This document shows positions 26,417 through 34,465 of a stretch of 64,000 nt of DNA, piece by piece. Each line of letters begins with the position of its first letter. Within the stretch, counting starts at the first letter, position 1. This DNA comes from Deltaproteobacteria bacterium (lineage in GTDB: Bacteria > Myxococcota_A > UBA9042 > DTJE01). The stretch lies in NCBI GenBank assembly GCA_029547805.1, contig JAKPOP010000017.1:124001-188000 (forward strand), in the 5' to 3' direction. Made by a program: the position numbers and the translations under genes. The notes below the pieces were generated by a model that saw nothing but the letters and a program-made list of their open reading frames with translations, was not told the origin of the DNA and ran no database searches.

Positions 26417-26707
26417 TCAACCCTTCACGTAGCGCCGATCCCCGCCGATCTCCACCTCGTCCACGATGGCCATGATCACCGCGTCGACGGGCCGGTCCCT
26501 GGTCATGGCCGTCTGGCGCGCCGAGGACCCGGAGGCATAGAGGACCACCTCCCCCTCCCCGGCCCCGCAGGCGTCGGCTGCCACGACCATCTTCCCCGAG
26601 GGACGCATCTCGGGGTCCATCTCCCGCACCACCAGGAAGCGGAGACCTCGCAGTTCCTCCTCCTTCCGCGTGGAGACGACGGTCCCCACCACCAGTCCCA
26701 TCTGCAT
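26417..26707 (-). CDS. BMC-P shell vertex protein (EutN/CcmL type)
   Basis: 96 residues forming a pentamer that caps the vertices of the icosahedral shell. The family pattern is clear: [11 protein letters not shown] at the N-terminus, [15 protein letters not shown] in the middle, then [10 protein letters not shown] and [11 protein letters not shown]. The ATG at 26707 follows GGAGGGG; the frame continues to 26779 without a ribosome site. The wording GSSARQT..RPVDA.IMAIVD is very close to my recollection of Hoch_5814. Only one BMC-P is found in this window, while H. ochraceum has three. Confidence 0.95.
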   Translation of the reverse strand: MQMGLVVGTVVSTRKEEELRGLRFLVVREMDPEMRPSGKMVVAADACGAGEGEVVLYASGSSARQTAMTRDRPVDAVIMAIVDEVEIGGDRRYVKG

Positions 26708-26822
26708 GGCCGCCCCTCCAGAAAGGTCGCTTCCTCGGACCGCCCCGGCGGACACGAAGGCCCGGCCCGCCGGCGGCAAGGGCCGCTCCCCCGAAACCCG
26801 CGCGACCGGCCGTCAGGCAGGG

Positions 26823-27113
26823 TCACTTGCCCTTCGGCTGCCGTCCCAGAGGCAGGGCCTCGTCGATGTTCACGTGGGGCCGCGGGATCACGTGAACGCT
26901 CACCAGTTCCCCGACCCGCTCGGCCTGCCGGGCGCCGGCCTCGGTGGCCGCCTTCACCGCGGCGACGTCCCCTCGGACGATGGCCGTGACATAGCCGCCC
27001 CCGATCTTCTCGTAGCCCACCAGTTCGACCTTGGCCGCCTTCACCATCGCGTCGGCCGCCTCCACCATCGCCACGAACCCCTTCGTCTCGATCATGCCCA
27101 GCGCATCGGCCAT
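26823..27113 (-). CDS. BMC-H major shell hexamer protein
   Basis: 96 residues, a single BMC domain (pfam BMC), the main facet tile of the shell. [20 protein letters not shown] opens the domain and [12 protein letters not shown] closes it. The pore loop reads [10 protein letters not shown], against the KIGSG seen in PduA and carboxysome shells, so the pore is lined by glycine. The start at 27113 has AAGGAGAAGG in front; a longer frame to 27263 overlaps the upstream BMC-T2 gene. The sequence is close to Hoch_5815 as I remember it. The next gene begins 115 bp downstream. Confidence 0.96.
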   Translation of the reverse strand: MADALGMIETKGFVAMVEAADAMVKAAKVELVGYEKIGGGYVTAIVRGDVAAVKAATEAGARQAERVGELVSVHVIPRPHVNIDEALPLGRQPKGK

Positions 27114-27151
27114 CTTCCTTCTCCTTGTGACGCCCAAACACCCCGCCGACC

Positions 27152-27763
27152 CTACACTCCGGTCAGCGCGTTCAACACCCCCACGGCGGCCTCCGCCGCC
27201 GAGTCGATCTCCGACTCGCTCCCGGCCAGCCACAACCGCCCGAAGGCCCCGTACGGCTGACACTGGACGAGGAAGATCCGGGCCGCCTTCTCGGCCTCGT
27301 TGGCCGCGTAGGCGACATATCCCGCCGGCTCCGTCTCCAGGATGAAGAGGCTCTGTCCCGGCAGGATCATCATCCCCTGGCTGTTCCGGTTGATCAACTG
27401 CGCCTGATAGGGCTCGATGGACCGGATGATCTGGTTCGACAGCAGTCTGGGCTTCATCCGGCCCTCTTCCTTGAGGTCCAGCGACCGCAGGATCGCCTCG
27501 CCGGCCTTCAGGACCTCGCCCTTGTCGTCGTCGTGGACCTCCAGCAGTCCGTAGGCCCGCTCCACGACCTGGACCGCCGGCACCACCGTGGTGGCCTTCA
27601 GGGCCACGTCGGTGATCCGGTTGATCACGATCCCCGGCGCCACCTCGACGAACAGGGATGCCTGCTCGGGGATCGGCAGAAAGCCCCGGGCCGTCTTCCC
27701 GATGAAGGAGGCCAGTTGGGGCTGCAGACTGTCCAGGAAGACGTAGGTACGCAGCGTGACCAT
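27152..27763 (-). CDS. BMC-T2 double-stacking tandem shell protein
   Basis: 203 residues, two permuted BMC domains of the CsoS1D-like class whose trimers stack face to face and have a gated central pore. The Glu-Arg pair in [14 protein letters not shown] (about 64-77) corresponds to the gate residues known from CsoS1D. The text [20 protein letters not shown] and [20 protein letters not shown] is nearly that of H. ochraceum BMC-T2 (Hoch_5816). First gene of the five-gene shell operon; ATG 27763 is preceded by GGGAGGG. A paralogue (BMC-T3) lies at 37060. Confidence 0.93.
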   Translation of the reverse strand: MVTLRTYVFLDSLQPQLASFIGKTARGFLPIPEQASLFVEVAPGIVINRITDVALKATTVVPAVQVVERAYGLLEVHDDDKGEVLKAGEAILRSLDLKEEGRMKPRLLSNQIIRSIEPYQAQLINRNSQGMMILPGQSLFILETEPAGYVAYAANEAEKAARIFLVQCQPYGAFGRLWLAGSESEIDSAAEAAVGVLNALTGV

Positions 27764-27802
27764 TTCACCCTCCCAGGCGGCACCCTCGGCCGCAGCGGTC
27801 GT

Positions 27803-27832
27803 AACCTAGCACAACCCCCGCCAGGCCGTCGA
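27803..27832 (-). promoter_or_regulatory. Candidate promoter of the BMC operon
   Basis: Minus strand TCGACG (27832-27827), 18 bp, TAGGTT (27808-27803) with TGC directly before the -10 (extended -10). The -35 match is weak. The leader would be about 33 bases. No operator or riboswitch is evident. Confidence 0.4.
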
Positions 27833-27881
27833 GGGGAAATCCCTCCGCGCCACCCGACGCCCGGCGATCCCTCGGGCGTCA

Positions 27882-27910
27882 TTGACAGAGGGGGGGGCCC
27901 GGGCTACAAG
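27882..27910 (+). promoter_or_regulatory. Promoter of rubrerythrin
   Basis: TTGACA (27882-27887), 17 bp spacer rich in G, TACAAG (27905-27910). The start is expected near 27917; the GGAGG site is at 27932-27936. It is divergent from the BMC operon, with about 50 bp between the two promoters. Confidence 0.55.
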
Positions 27911-27941
27911 GGGGTCCTTCCATTGTCCGGCAGGAGGACCG

Positions 27942-28445
27942 ATGAGCAGGACCACCGACAACCTGAAGACCGCCTTCGCGGGAGAGAGCCAGGCCAACCG
28001 CAAGTACCTCGCCTGGGCCGAGAAGGCCGCGGCCGAGGGCTTCCCGAACGTCGCGAAGTTGTTCCGGGCCGCGGCGGATGCAGAGACGATCCACGCGATG
28101 CGCCACTGGCGGGCCCTGGGCATGGTGCTGGACACCCGCCAGAACCTCCAGGCCGCCCTGGAAGGCGAGACCTACGAGGTCCAGGAGATGTACCCGCCCA
28201 TGCTGGAACAGGCGGTCCAGGACCAGGAGATCTCGGCCCAGTACGCCTTCAAGGGGGCCCTGGAGGCCGAGAAGGTCCACGTCTCCTTGTTCCAGCAGGC
28301 CCTCGACGCAGTCCAGAACCAGAAGGACATCGGCGAGTTCCGGGTCTTCACGTGCCTGGTCTGCGGCTACACCCACACCGGTGGCGAGATCGACAAGTGC
28401 CCGGTCTGCGGTGCCCCCTGGTCCCGGTTCCGGGAGGTCCAGTGA
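27942..28445 (+). CDS. rbr: Rubrerythrin
   Basis: 167 residues: a four-helix diiron domain followed by a rubredoxin-like iron site. The diiron ligands lie in GESQANRKY, ADAETIHAMRH, EGETYEVQEMYP and ALEAEKVH. The C-terminal CLVCGY...CPVCGAPW holds two CxxC pairs for one iron. It reduces hydrogen peroxide with electrons from rubredoxin or NAD(P)H reductases and is typical of anaerobes and microaerophiles. The ATG at 27942 follows AGGAGG. The frame begins upstream at 27882, within the promoter, so that start is rejected. The stop is 6 bp from the convergent peroxiredoxin gene. Confidence 0.94.
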   Translation: MSRTTDNLKTAFAGESQANRKYLAWAEKAAAEGFPNVAKLFRAAADAETIHAMRHWRALGMVLDTRQNLQAALEGETYEVQEMYPPMLEQAVQDQEISAQYAFKGALEAEKVHVSLFQQALDAVQNQKDIGEFRVFTCLVCGYTHTGGEIDKCPVCGAPWSRFREVQ

Positions 28446-28451
28446 CCGGCC

Positions 28452-28922
28452 TCACAGGGCCTGGAGAGCCTCCAGCACCTCCTGGTCGTGACCGTCCACC
28501 TTCACGCCCCTCCAGGCCTTCCGGATGACCCCCTCCCCGTCGATCAGGAAGGTCGATCGCTCGATGCCGAAGGAGGTCCGACCGCAGCGTCGCTTCTCCC
28601 TCCAGACGCCATAGGCCTCGGTGACCTTCCCGTCGGCGTCGGCCAGGAGTGGGAAGTTCAGGTCGTACTTCCGATGGAAGCGGGCGTGGCTGGCCACCGA
28701 GTCCCGGCTGATGCCCAGCACGACCGCTCCGGCCTCCCGCAGCCGGTCCCGGGCGTCCCGGAACGCGCAGGCCTCCCGGGTGCATCCGGGGGTGTCGTCC
28801 TTCGGGTAGAAGTAGATCACCACCGGTCGCCCCCGGAAGGATGACAGCGTCACCGTCCCCTCGGGAACCGCCGCCAACGTGAAATCAGGCGCCGGCCTCC
28901 CTTCCAGAATATCCCCTGCCAT
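28452..28922 (-). CDS. bcp: Peroxiredoxin, Bcp/PrxQ type
   Basis: 156 residues, thioredoxin fold. The peroxidatic Cys47 in the PxxxTPGCTREAC motif and a second Cys52 five residues later match atypical 2-Cys Bcp/PrxQ enzymes that reduce hydroperoxides with thioredoxin. The length is standard. The ATG at 28922 follows GGGAGGG, 16 bp after the xthA stop, so the two are likely cotranscribed. Both genes act in oxidative damage defence, as do rbr next to it and sod at 37.8 kb. Confidence 0.93.
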   Translation of the reverse strand: MAGDILEGRPAPDFTLAAVPEGTVTLSSFRGRPVVIYFYPKDDTPGCTREACAFRDARDRLREAGAVVLGISRDSVASHARFHRKYDLNFPLLADADGKVTEAYGVWREKRRCGRTSFGIERSTFLIDGEGVIRKAWRGVKVDGHDQEVLEALQAL

Positions 28923-28938
28923 CGTGATCCCTCCCGGT

Positions 28939-29703
28939 TCAGACCTCGAAACGGGCCCCGACCGGGACATGGTCGCTGGGGCGATCCCCCTTGCGCTGGT
29001 CCCGGTCCGTGAACACCTCGACGCACCGATCCGCCAGGTCGGGGGTCGTCAGGAGCAGGTCGATCCGCAGGCCCAGGTTCCGGGGAAAGGAGGCCGCCCG
29101 GTAGTCCCACCAGGAGAAGGGCCCCCCCTCGGGGTGCCGTTCCGCGACGACGTCCCGCAATCCCAGGTCCATCAAGGAAGACAGGTGTCGCCGGACCTCG
29201 GGATTCAGCAGCACGGTCCCCTGCCACACCCTGGGGTCGTGGGCATCCCCGTCCCGGGGCACGATGTTGAAGTCGCCGCAGACCACCAGCCTCGGATGGC
29301 GGGCCCGTTCCTGCTCGAGCCAGCCCCGGAACCGCTCCAGCCAGCGGAGTTTGTAGGCATACTTCTCGCTGCCGACCTCCTGCCCGTTCGGCACATAGAC
29401 CGACACCACCCGGACGCCCCGGACCGTGGTCGCCACCAGGCGGGCCTGGGGGTCGTCGTCGTCCATCCCGACGGCCACCTCCTCCAGGGGATGGCGGGAG
29501 AGGACCGCGACGCCGTTGTAGGTGGGCTGGAAGGCCCCGGCGACGTTCCATCCGGCCTCCTGGAGTTCCTGGAACGGGAAGGCCTCCCGGGCGGTCTTGA
29601 GTTCCTGGAGGCACAGGGCATCGGGATTCCGGGCCCCAAGCCAGGCGATCACCCGGTCCAGCCGGGCCTTGATGGAGTTGACGTTCCAGGTGGCAATGAT
29701 CAC
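28939..29703 (-). CDS. xthA: Exodeoxyribonuclease III family AP endonuclease
   Basis: 254 residues of the EEP (exonuclease-endonuclease-phosphatase) superfamily that cuts DNA at abasic sites in base excision repair. Landmarks: TWNVNSIKAR (5-14), LQELK with the metal-binding Glu, YVPNGQE, GDFNIVP with the Asp-Asn pair, WWDYR and the closing SDHVPV. Length and order match XthA. It begins 26 bp after the stop of the CoA-transferase gene, with a short GGGAGGGATG context, and is followed by bcp. Confidence 0.94.
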   Translation of the reverse strand: MIIATWNVNSIKARLDRVIAWLGARNPDALCLQELKTAREAFPFQELQEAGWNVAGAFQPTYNGVAVLSRHPLEEVAVGMDDDDPQARLVATTVRGVRVVSVYVPNGQEVGSEKYAYKLRWLERFRGWLEQERARHPRLVVCGDFNIVPRDGDAHDPRVWQGTVLLNPEVRRHLSSLMDLGLRDVVAERHPEGGPFSWWDYRAASFPRNLGLRIDLLLTTPDLADRCVEVFTDRDQRKGDRPSDHVPVGARFEV

Positions 29704-29729
29704 CGCATCCCTCCCCGCTCCCCGCGACG

Positions 29730-31436
29730 TCAGACGACTCCCTTCCCGAAGGCCAGCCGGTAGCCCTGGCCGGTCACGCAGGCCGCAGGCGCCACCGGAA
29801 CCTCCCCCGACGCCGGCAGCAGGATCTTCGCCCGGGAACCCGCCAGGATGTCCCGTTGGACGTCGATCCCCGGCATCACCTCGATCAGCATGAGCCCCTC
29901 GGGGGTCAACTGGAAGGTCCCCACGGGTGTCACGTAGAGGACCTTCTTCCCGGCGGCGATGGCTGCCGGCCCGTAGAAGGTCACCTCGTCCACCCGCTCG
30001 ACGAACTTCGGGATCCCAGGCTGGGCCACTCGGATCCGGTCCCCCTCGACGACCATCCGGCTCCGGGCCTGGAAGGCCCCCACGAAGAGGATGTTCTTCG
30101 CGCTGGTCACCAGGTCGATGAATCCCCCGGGCCCCACGTACTCCCGGATGTCCTCGGACTTCCGGCTCACGTTGACATTGCCCTGGGAGTCCACCTGGAG
30201 CATCCCGAGGACCGTGACGTCCAGGTTCTCCCGGCAGTATCGGAACATCTCGGCCGAGGTGACCAGGTGGTGGGGATTGATCGCCGTGCCGAAGAACAGC
30301 CCCGGGGCCGGCACGCCTCCGTAGGCCCCGGTCTCGATCAGGAAGGTGACCTCCCGGGTGAGCCCGCCCACGTCAGCGAACCGCCCCACCACCACTGGAA
30401 GGCCGTAGCCGTTGATCGCCTTCATCCCCGGATGGCCGATCCGGGCGAACCAGGCCGCCGCGGAGCGGGCCATCGCGTTCTCCACGGGTCCCCGGACCGG
30501 GTCCAGTTTCAGGAGGTGGTTGAAGAAGTCCAGTTTCTCCATCGCCTCGTGGACATCCACCTGGGACCCGGGAAGGAACATCGACCAGGCCTTCTTCTGG
30601 GGCACCGTGAGCGTCTGCTCGTTCCGGGGGCACACCACGACGGCATCCACCTGGTCCGCCGGGATGAAGATGGCCTTCTCGTCCTTGGGAATGACGTCGG
30701 TGACCGCGACGATCGCCACGCCGCCGTTGGCCTTCGCGGCCCGGACGGCCTCCCGGACCTCGGTGTAGAGGGAGGCCCGCTTCATGTAGATGTTGCCCTC
30801 GGGGTCCGCCTCGGTGGCCAGCACGCAGGCGGCCGTGATCGGCGGCAGCCGATAGCGCAGGCGGTCTCCATCGACCTCCACCAGGTTCTCCCGGGCGTTC
30901 GGGGTCAGGATCGACCCGGGGCCGACCCGGGGGTCCAGGAAGGTCCCGACGCCCACATCGGAGAGGATGCTCGCCTCCCCGCGGCCCTGGGCCTCGGCGG
31001 CCAGGATCACCTGTCCCTGGGGCAGCACGTGCAGTTCGATGCGCCCCTCGGCGCCCCCCTTCAGCATCGCCCGAGCCGTCTCCAGATGCCCGCTGATGAA
31101 CCGGGTGCAGAGCCCCGGTCGGGCCACCTCCTCGACGGTCCCCGGAACCCGTCCCCGCCCTCCCATGCCCCCGGCGGAGATCCAGGTGATCCCGGCGGGA
31201 TGCCCGGTGGCCTCGAAGACGTCCCGGACGGCGAAGTAGAGAATCGTGGGACGCATGTTCGAGGCCATCCCCGAGGACATCACCACCGCCCCGTCGGGGA
31301 TCAGGGAGACCGCCTCCCGGGCCGATCGGAACTTCGGCCCCAGGCCCGAGGGTCGGTAGTCGATGTCCCTCTTGGCCTTGGTCAACGCCCATCGCACCAA
31401 CTGCAGCATCAAGGCCCCTTTGGTCAGCGGATTCAT
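29730..31436 (-). CDS. Single-chain acyl-CoA:carboxylate CoA-transferase (YdiF/propionate-CoA transferase type)
   Basis: 568 residues with fused alpha and beta CoA-transferase domains. The first domain has the Gly-rich SGGMGGRGRVPG-like loop near 88-100; the second has FLIETGAYGGVPAPG, in which Glu368 aligns with the Glu that forms the CoA thioester in YdiF. It moves CoA between short-chain acids, for example propionyl or lactoyl to acetate. ATG 31436 follows GGAGAGGAG. It heads an operon with xthA and bcp. The BMC in this window has no phosphotransacylase (PduL), so this enzyme could release its acyl-CoA product; that is only inference from proximity. Confidence 0.85.
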   Translation of the reverse strand: MNPLTKGALMLQLVRWALTKAKRDIDYRPSGLGPKFRSAREAVSLIPDGAVVMSSGMASNMRPTILYFAVRDVFEATGHPAGITWISAGGMGGRGRVPGTVEEVARPGLCTRFISGHLETARAMLKGGAEGRIELHVLPQGQVILAAEAQGRGEASILSDVGVGTFLDPRVGPGSILTPNARENLVEVDGDRLRYRLPPITAACVLATEADPEGNIYMKRASLYTEVREAVRAAKANGGVAIVAVTDVIPKDEKAIFIPADQVDAVVVCPRNEQTLTVPQKKAWSMFLPGSQVDVHEAMEKLDFFNHLLKLDPVRGPVENAMARSAAAWFARIGHPGMKAINGYGLPVVVGRFADVGGLTREVTFLIETGAYGGVPAPGLFFGTAINPHHLVTSAEMFRYCRENLDVTVLGMLQVDSQGNVNVSRKSEDIREYVGPGGFIDLVTSAKNILFVGAFQARSRMVVEGDRIRVAQPGIPKFVERVDEVTFYGPAAIAAGKKVLYVTPVGTFQLTPEGLMLIEVMPGIDVQRDILAGSRAKILLPASGEVPVAPAACVTGQGYRLAFGKGVV

Positions 31437-31481
31437 CGAAGTCTCCTCTCCGTTGGGAAGGACGGGATCGAGGTCGAGGCG

Positions 31482-31510
31482 ATTCTAGAAGGTGCCGCCT
31501 TCGGTGACCA
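31482..31510 (-). promoter_or_regulatory. Promoter of the CoA-transferase-xthA-bcp operon
   Basis: Minus strand TGGTCA (31510-31505), 17 bp, TAGAAT (31487-31482). The leader to ATG 31436 would be about 38 bases. The divergent glmU has an extended -10-like TGGTAGGAT at 31531-31539 without a clear -35. Confidence 0.5.
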
Positions 31511-31567
31511 GTCCCCTTCCCGATCGCCTCTGGTAGGATCTCCCAGGTCTCGGCGAGGGAGGTCCCC

Positions 31568-32986
31568 ATGGCGATCCCCACGGCGGCCGTCGTGCTGGCA
31601 GCGGGCCTGAGCACCCGGATGCGGTCGGCGCGACCCAAGGCCGTGCACCTGCTGGCGGGGCGACCGCTGGCCTGCTGGCCCATCCAGGCAGCCTTCGAGG
31701 CGGGTTGCGACCGTGTCGCGGTGGTGGTGGGCCACCGGGCCGACGAGGTGGAGGCCACCATCCGGACCGCCTTCCCGGGCCGGGACCTGGTCTTCCCGCG
31801 GCAGCAGGAGCCCCTGGGAACCGCCCATGCCACCCGATGCGCCGCCGAGGCGGTGCAAGGCTTCGCACGGGTCCTGGTCGTGAACGGCGACCTGGCCCTG
31901 GTCCAGGGCGGAACCCTCCGTTCCCTGCTGGACGCCCTGGAGGCCTCGGGAGGCCATTTCGCGCTGTTGACCGGTTTCCGGAACGACCCTGCGGGGTTTG
32001 GCCGGGTGGTCCGGGACCCCGAGGGACGGATCGCCCGAATCGTCGAGAGACGGGACCTCGGTCCGGGCCAGGAGGGGATCCGGGAGGTCAACATGGGGGT
32101 CTATGGCGCCCGGACCGACCTCCTGTTTCGACTGCTGGACGGGGTGGGACAGGCCCGGGGGGTCCGGGAGTTCTACTTCACCGATGTTGTCGAGGCGGTC
32201 TGGCGGGAGGGACTCGAGGTCGGTGCGGTGACCTTGCCCCCGGAAAGCGACGAGGCGGCCCAGGTGAACGACCGGGCGGACCTGGCCCAGGTCGAGGCCG
32301 CACTGCACCTCCGCCATGCCCGGGCCCTGATGCTCCAGGGGGTCACGATCCATCGCCCCGAGACGGTGATGATCGACCCCGACTGCACCGTGGGACCCGA
32401 CACCGAGGTCTGGCCCGACGTGGAGATGCACCGGGGAACCTCCGTCGGAAGCCGCTGCGTGATCGGACGAGGGGCGGTCCTCAGCGGAGTCCGGATCGGA
32501 GATGACGTCGAGGTGAAGCCCTACTGCGTGATCACGGACTCCACGGTGGATGCCGAGGCGAAGATGGGCCCCTTCTCCCACCTCCGACCCGATTCCCTGG
32601 TGGGCCGGGGCGCCCACGTGGGAAACTTCGTCGAGATGAAGAAGAGCGTCCTCGGGGAGGGGTCCAAGGCCAACCACCTGACCTACCTGGGGGACTGCAC
32701 GGTGGGAAAGGGAGCCAACATCGGCGCCGGCACGATCACCTGCAACTATGACGGAGTCCACAAGCGCCCCACCGTGATCGAGGACGGGGCCTTCATCGGG
32801 TCCGACACCCAGCTGGTGGCCCCGGTGACCGTGGGACGGGGGGCCTACGTGGCCGCCGGGTCCACGATCGTCCGGGACGTGCCGCCCGATGCCCTGGCCC
32901 TCTCCCGGACGCCCCAGGTCCACCGGGAGGGATGGGCGGCCCGCAAGCGGGAGGCCCAGAAGAAGTCCCCTGGGGGACGAGCCTGA
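31568..32986 (+). CDS. glmU: Bifunctional UDP-GlcNAc pyrophosphorylase / GlcN-1-P acetyltransferase
   Basis: 472 residues. Makes UDP-N-acetylglucosamine for peptidoglycan, lipid A and amino-sugar polymers, including Pel-type exopolysaccharide. The N-terminal nucleotidyltransferase has LAAGLSTRMRSARPKAVH (11-28), the usual L-x-x-G-x-G-T-R-M with Ser in place of the second Gly. The C-terminal left-handed beta helix has hexapeptide repeats and the conserved HLTYLGDCTVGKGANIG and TCNYDG motifs. Length is normal. It is divergent from the CoA-transferase operon. Confidence 0.95.
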   Translation: MAIPTAAVVLAAGLSTRMRSARPKAVHLLAGRPLACWPIQAAFEAGCDRVAVVVGHRADEVEATIRTAFPGRDLVFPRQQEPLGTAHATRCAAEAVQGFARVLVVNGDLALVQGGTLRSLLDALEASGGHFALLTGFRNDPAGFGRVVRDPEGRIARIVERRDLGPGQEGIREVNMGVYGARTDLLFRLLDGVGQARGVREFYFTDVVEAVWREGLEVGAVTLPPESDEAAQVNDRADLAQVEAALHLRHARALMLQGVTIHRPETVMIDPDCTVGPDTEVWPDVEMHRGTSVGSRCVIGRGAVLSGVRIGDDVEVKPYCVITDSTVDAEAKMGPFSHLRPDSLVGRGAHVGNFVEMKKSVLGEGSKANHLTYLGDCTVGKGANIGAGTITCNYDGVHKRPTVIEDGAFIGSDTQLVAPVTVGRGAYVAAGSTIVRDVPPDALALSRTPQVHREGWAARKREAQKKSPGGRA

Positions 32987-33057
32987 CCGATCGCAGGGAC
33001 GCGTCCCCGCGCCTGGCGACGGCGCCTCGCATCCGGGCCCGTGGATGAGGAAGGCCT

Positions 33058-33852
33058 TCAGGACCTGCGGCGCAGTTCCACGGGAAAGACCTTGCGACTG
33101 CCCTGCATCTTCGGTGGCAACACCCGGAGCACGCTGAGGCTCAGGTCCACGTGCTTCCCGTTGTCGAGCCGGATGGTGACCTTGTCGTCCTCGTGGGCGG
33201 CCAGGATCCGGCACTTCCCGAACCGGGGATGCTCGAGGTAGTCCCCGACCTCCATCTCGAGCACGTAGAGGTCCGAGGCGTCGGCCTCCTCGGGCGGCTT
33301 CCGCAGCGGAGGAGGCGCGGCGGGAGCCGAGGCGGCGGGAACGGCCGGAACCTGGATCGTGGCCGGGCTGGCCGGGGTCCCGTGCGCCAGGGCCGTGGCC
33401 GGCGCCGGCCTGCCAGGCATCGCCGTGACGAAGGGGCCCAGGCCCGTGGGGTCGTCCTCGTCCCGGAACAGCACCACGTCATCGCCGGCGAGGAGCCAGA
33501 ACTCCACGTGCACGACCTCGGCCCCCAGGAGGACTCCGGACCAGGGTTCCCCTCCGGCCACCGGGGTTCCGGTCCCCGCCAGACGCAGGTCCACGTCGTC
33601 GTTGCACCGGGCAATGCTTCCCGCCAGCACCGGGACCAGGAACACTCCCTCCCGGACCTCCGGGGCCGCCAGGGTCCTGCCGTCGGGAGCGGCCCGGGAG
33701 ACCAGCGGATTGCCCACGAGGCCCCAGGCCTGGACCCATCCGGTCTGCACGCCGTTCTCCCGGCAGACCGTCCGAATCCCTGCAATCAGGTCCTGGCCCG
33801 GGTCCAGACGCCCGAGGAATCGACGGACCTCCTGCAGTTGGCTGACCAGCAT
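33058..33852 (-). CDS. PPC/DUF296-domain protein with C-terminal beta domain
   Basis: 264 residues. Residues 1-140 resemble the plant-and-prokaryote conserved (PPC, DUF296) fold: LDPGQDLIAGIRTVCRENGV then VQAWGLVGN, an anti-parallel sheet that forms trimers and is linked in plants to AT-hook proteins; the bacterial role is unknown. A Pro/Ala-rich linker (150-190) joins a small C-terminal domain (YLEHPRFGKCRILAAHEDDKVTIRL) of the CarD/KOW-like or PilZ-adjacent kind often seen in Myxococcota. No DNA-binding AT-hook is visible. Third gene of a minus-strand set with two lipoproteins; the gap upstream is 37 bp. Confidence 0.65.
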   Translation of the reverse strand: MLVSQLQEVRRFLGRLDPGQDLIAGIRTVCRENGVQTGWVQAWGLVGNPLVSRAAPDGRTLAAPEVREGVFLVPVLAGSIARCNDDVDLRLAGTGTPVAGGEPWSGVLLGAEVVHVEFWLLAGDDVVLFRDEDDPTGLGPFVTAMPGRPAPATALAHGTPASPATIQVPAVPAASAPAAPPPLRKPPEEADASDLYVLEMEVGDYLEHPRFGKCRILAAHEDDKVTIRLDNGKHVDLSLSVLRVLPPKMQGSRKVFPVELRRRS

Positions 33853-33889
33853 CTCCGATCCTCCCCGCGGCGGCGAGAACCCCGGCCCC

Positions 33890-34465
33890 TCAGCCCCGAT
33901 CCCCCGGGAGGGTCCCGGTGGCCGGGACGGTTGCGCCGGCCTCCTCGGGGAGGCACTCGACCCGCCATCCCCCCTCCTCGGAGAAGAGGGCGGACAGCAG
34001 GACCTCCCCGCGGGACGAAGAGACCCGCACCCGGACCTGTCGCCGGGACGGGTCCCAGGCGTCCGCCTCCCGGACCTTCCAGGGCCCCTCCGCCGTCAGC
34101 ACCTCGATGCCCCGGGCCACCTCGGCCGGCAGAGACCGCCGACCGGAAGGAGTCAGCAGCCGCTCTTCGCCGGGCTGGCCCCCCAGGACCGCCTGGAGCC
34201 GCTCCCGCGTTCGGGGACCCACCCAGGCCAGGGCCCCGGAACCGTCCCCCCGGACCAGGGCCTCCCGAAGGGACTCCACGGCCCGGGTGGCCCCCGTCCG
34301 CTCCAGCCAGACGGCCCGCTCCCCCGACAGACGAACCGCCGCATCGTCCTCCCCCAGGAGCGGCACGATGCGGTTCTGGGTCAGGCCACAGCCCCACAGG
34401 GCCGCCAGGGCACCGCCCAGCAGCAACGCGACCCGGGGACGGTTCCGAACATGGGGTCGTCTCAT
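33890..34465 (-). CDS. Lipoprotein of unknown function (191 aa)
   Basis: Signal segment VALLLGGALAALWGC with the lipidation Cys at 26. The mature part of about 165 residues carries an EGPWKVREADAWDPS segment and ends in an acidic, Thr/Pro-rich tail. It lacks Cys beyond the lipobox and I do not recognise a domain; the RVRVSSSRGEVLLSALFSEEGGWRVE stretch looks like an NTF2-like sheet. Its ATG overlaps the stop codon of the upstream gene (ATGA), so the two are translationally coupled. Confidence 0.7.
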   Translation of the reverse strand: MRRPHVRNRPRVALLLGGALAALWGCGLTQNRIVPLLGEDDAAVRLSGERAVWLERTGATRAVESLREALVRGDGSGALAWVGPRTRERLQAVLGGQPGEERLLTPSGRRSLPAEVARGIEVLTAEGPWKVREADAWDPSRRQVRVRVSSSRGEVLLSALFSEEGGWRVECLPEEAGATVPATGTLPGDRG

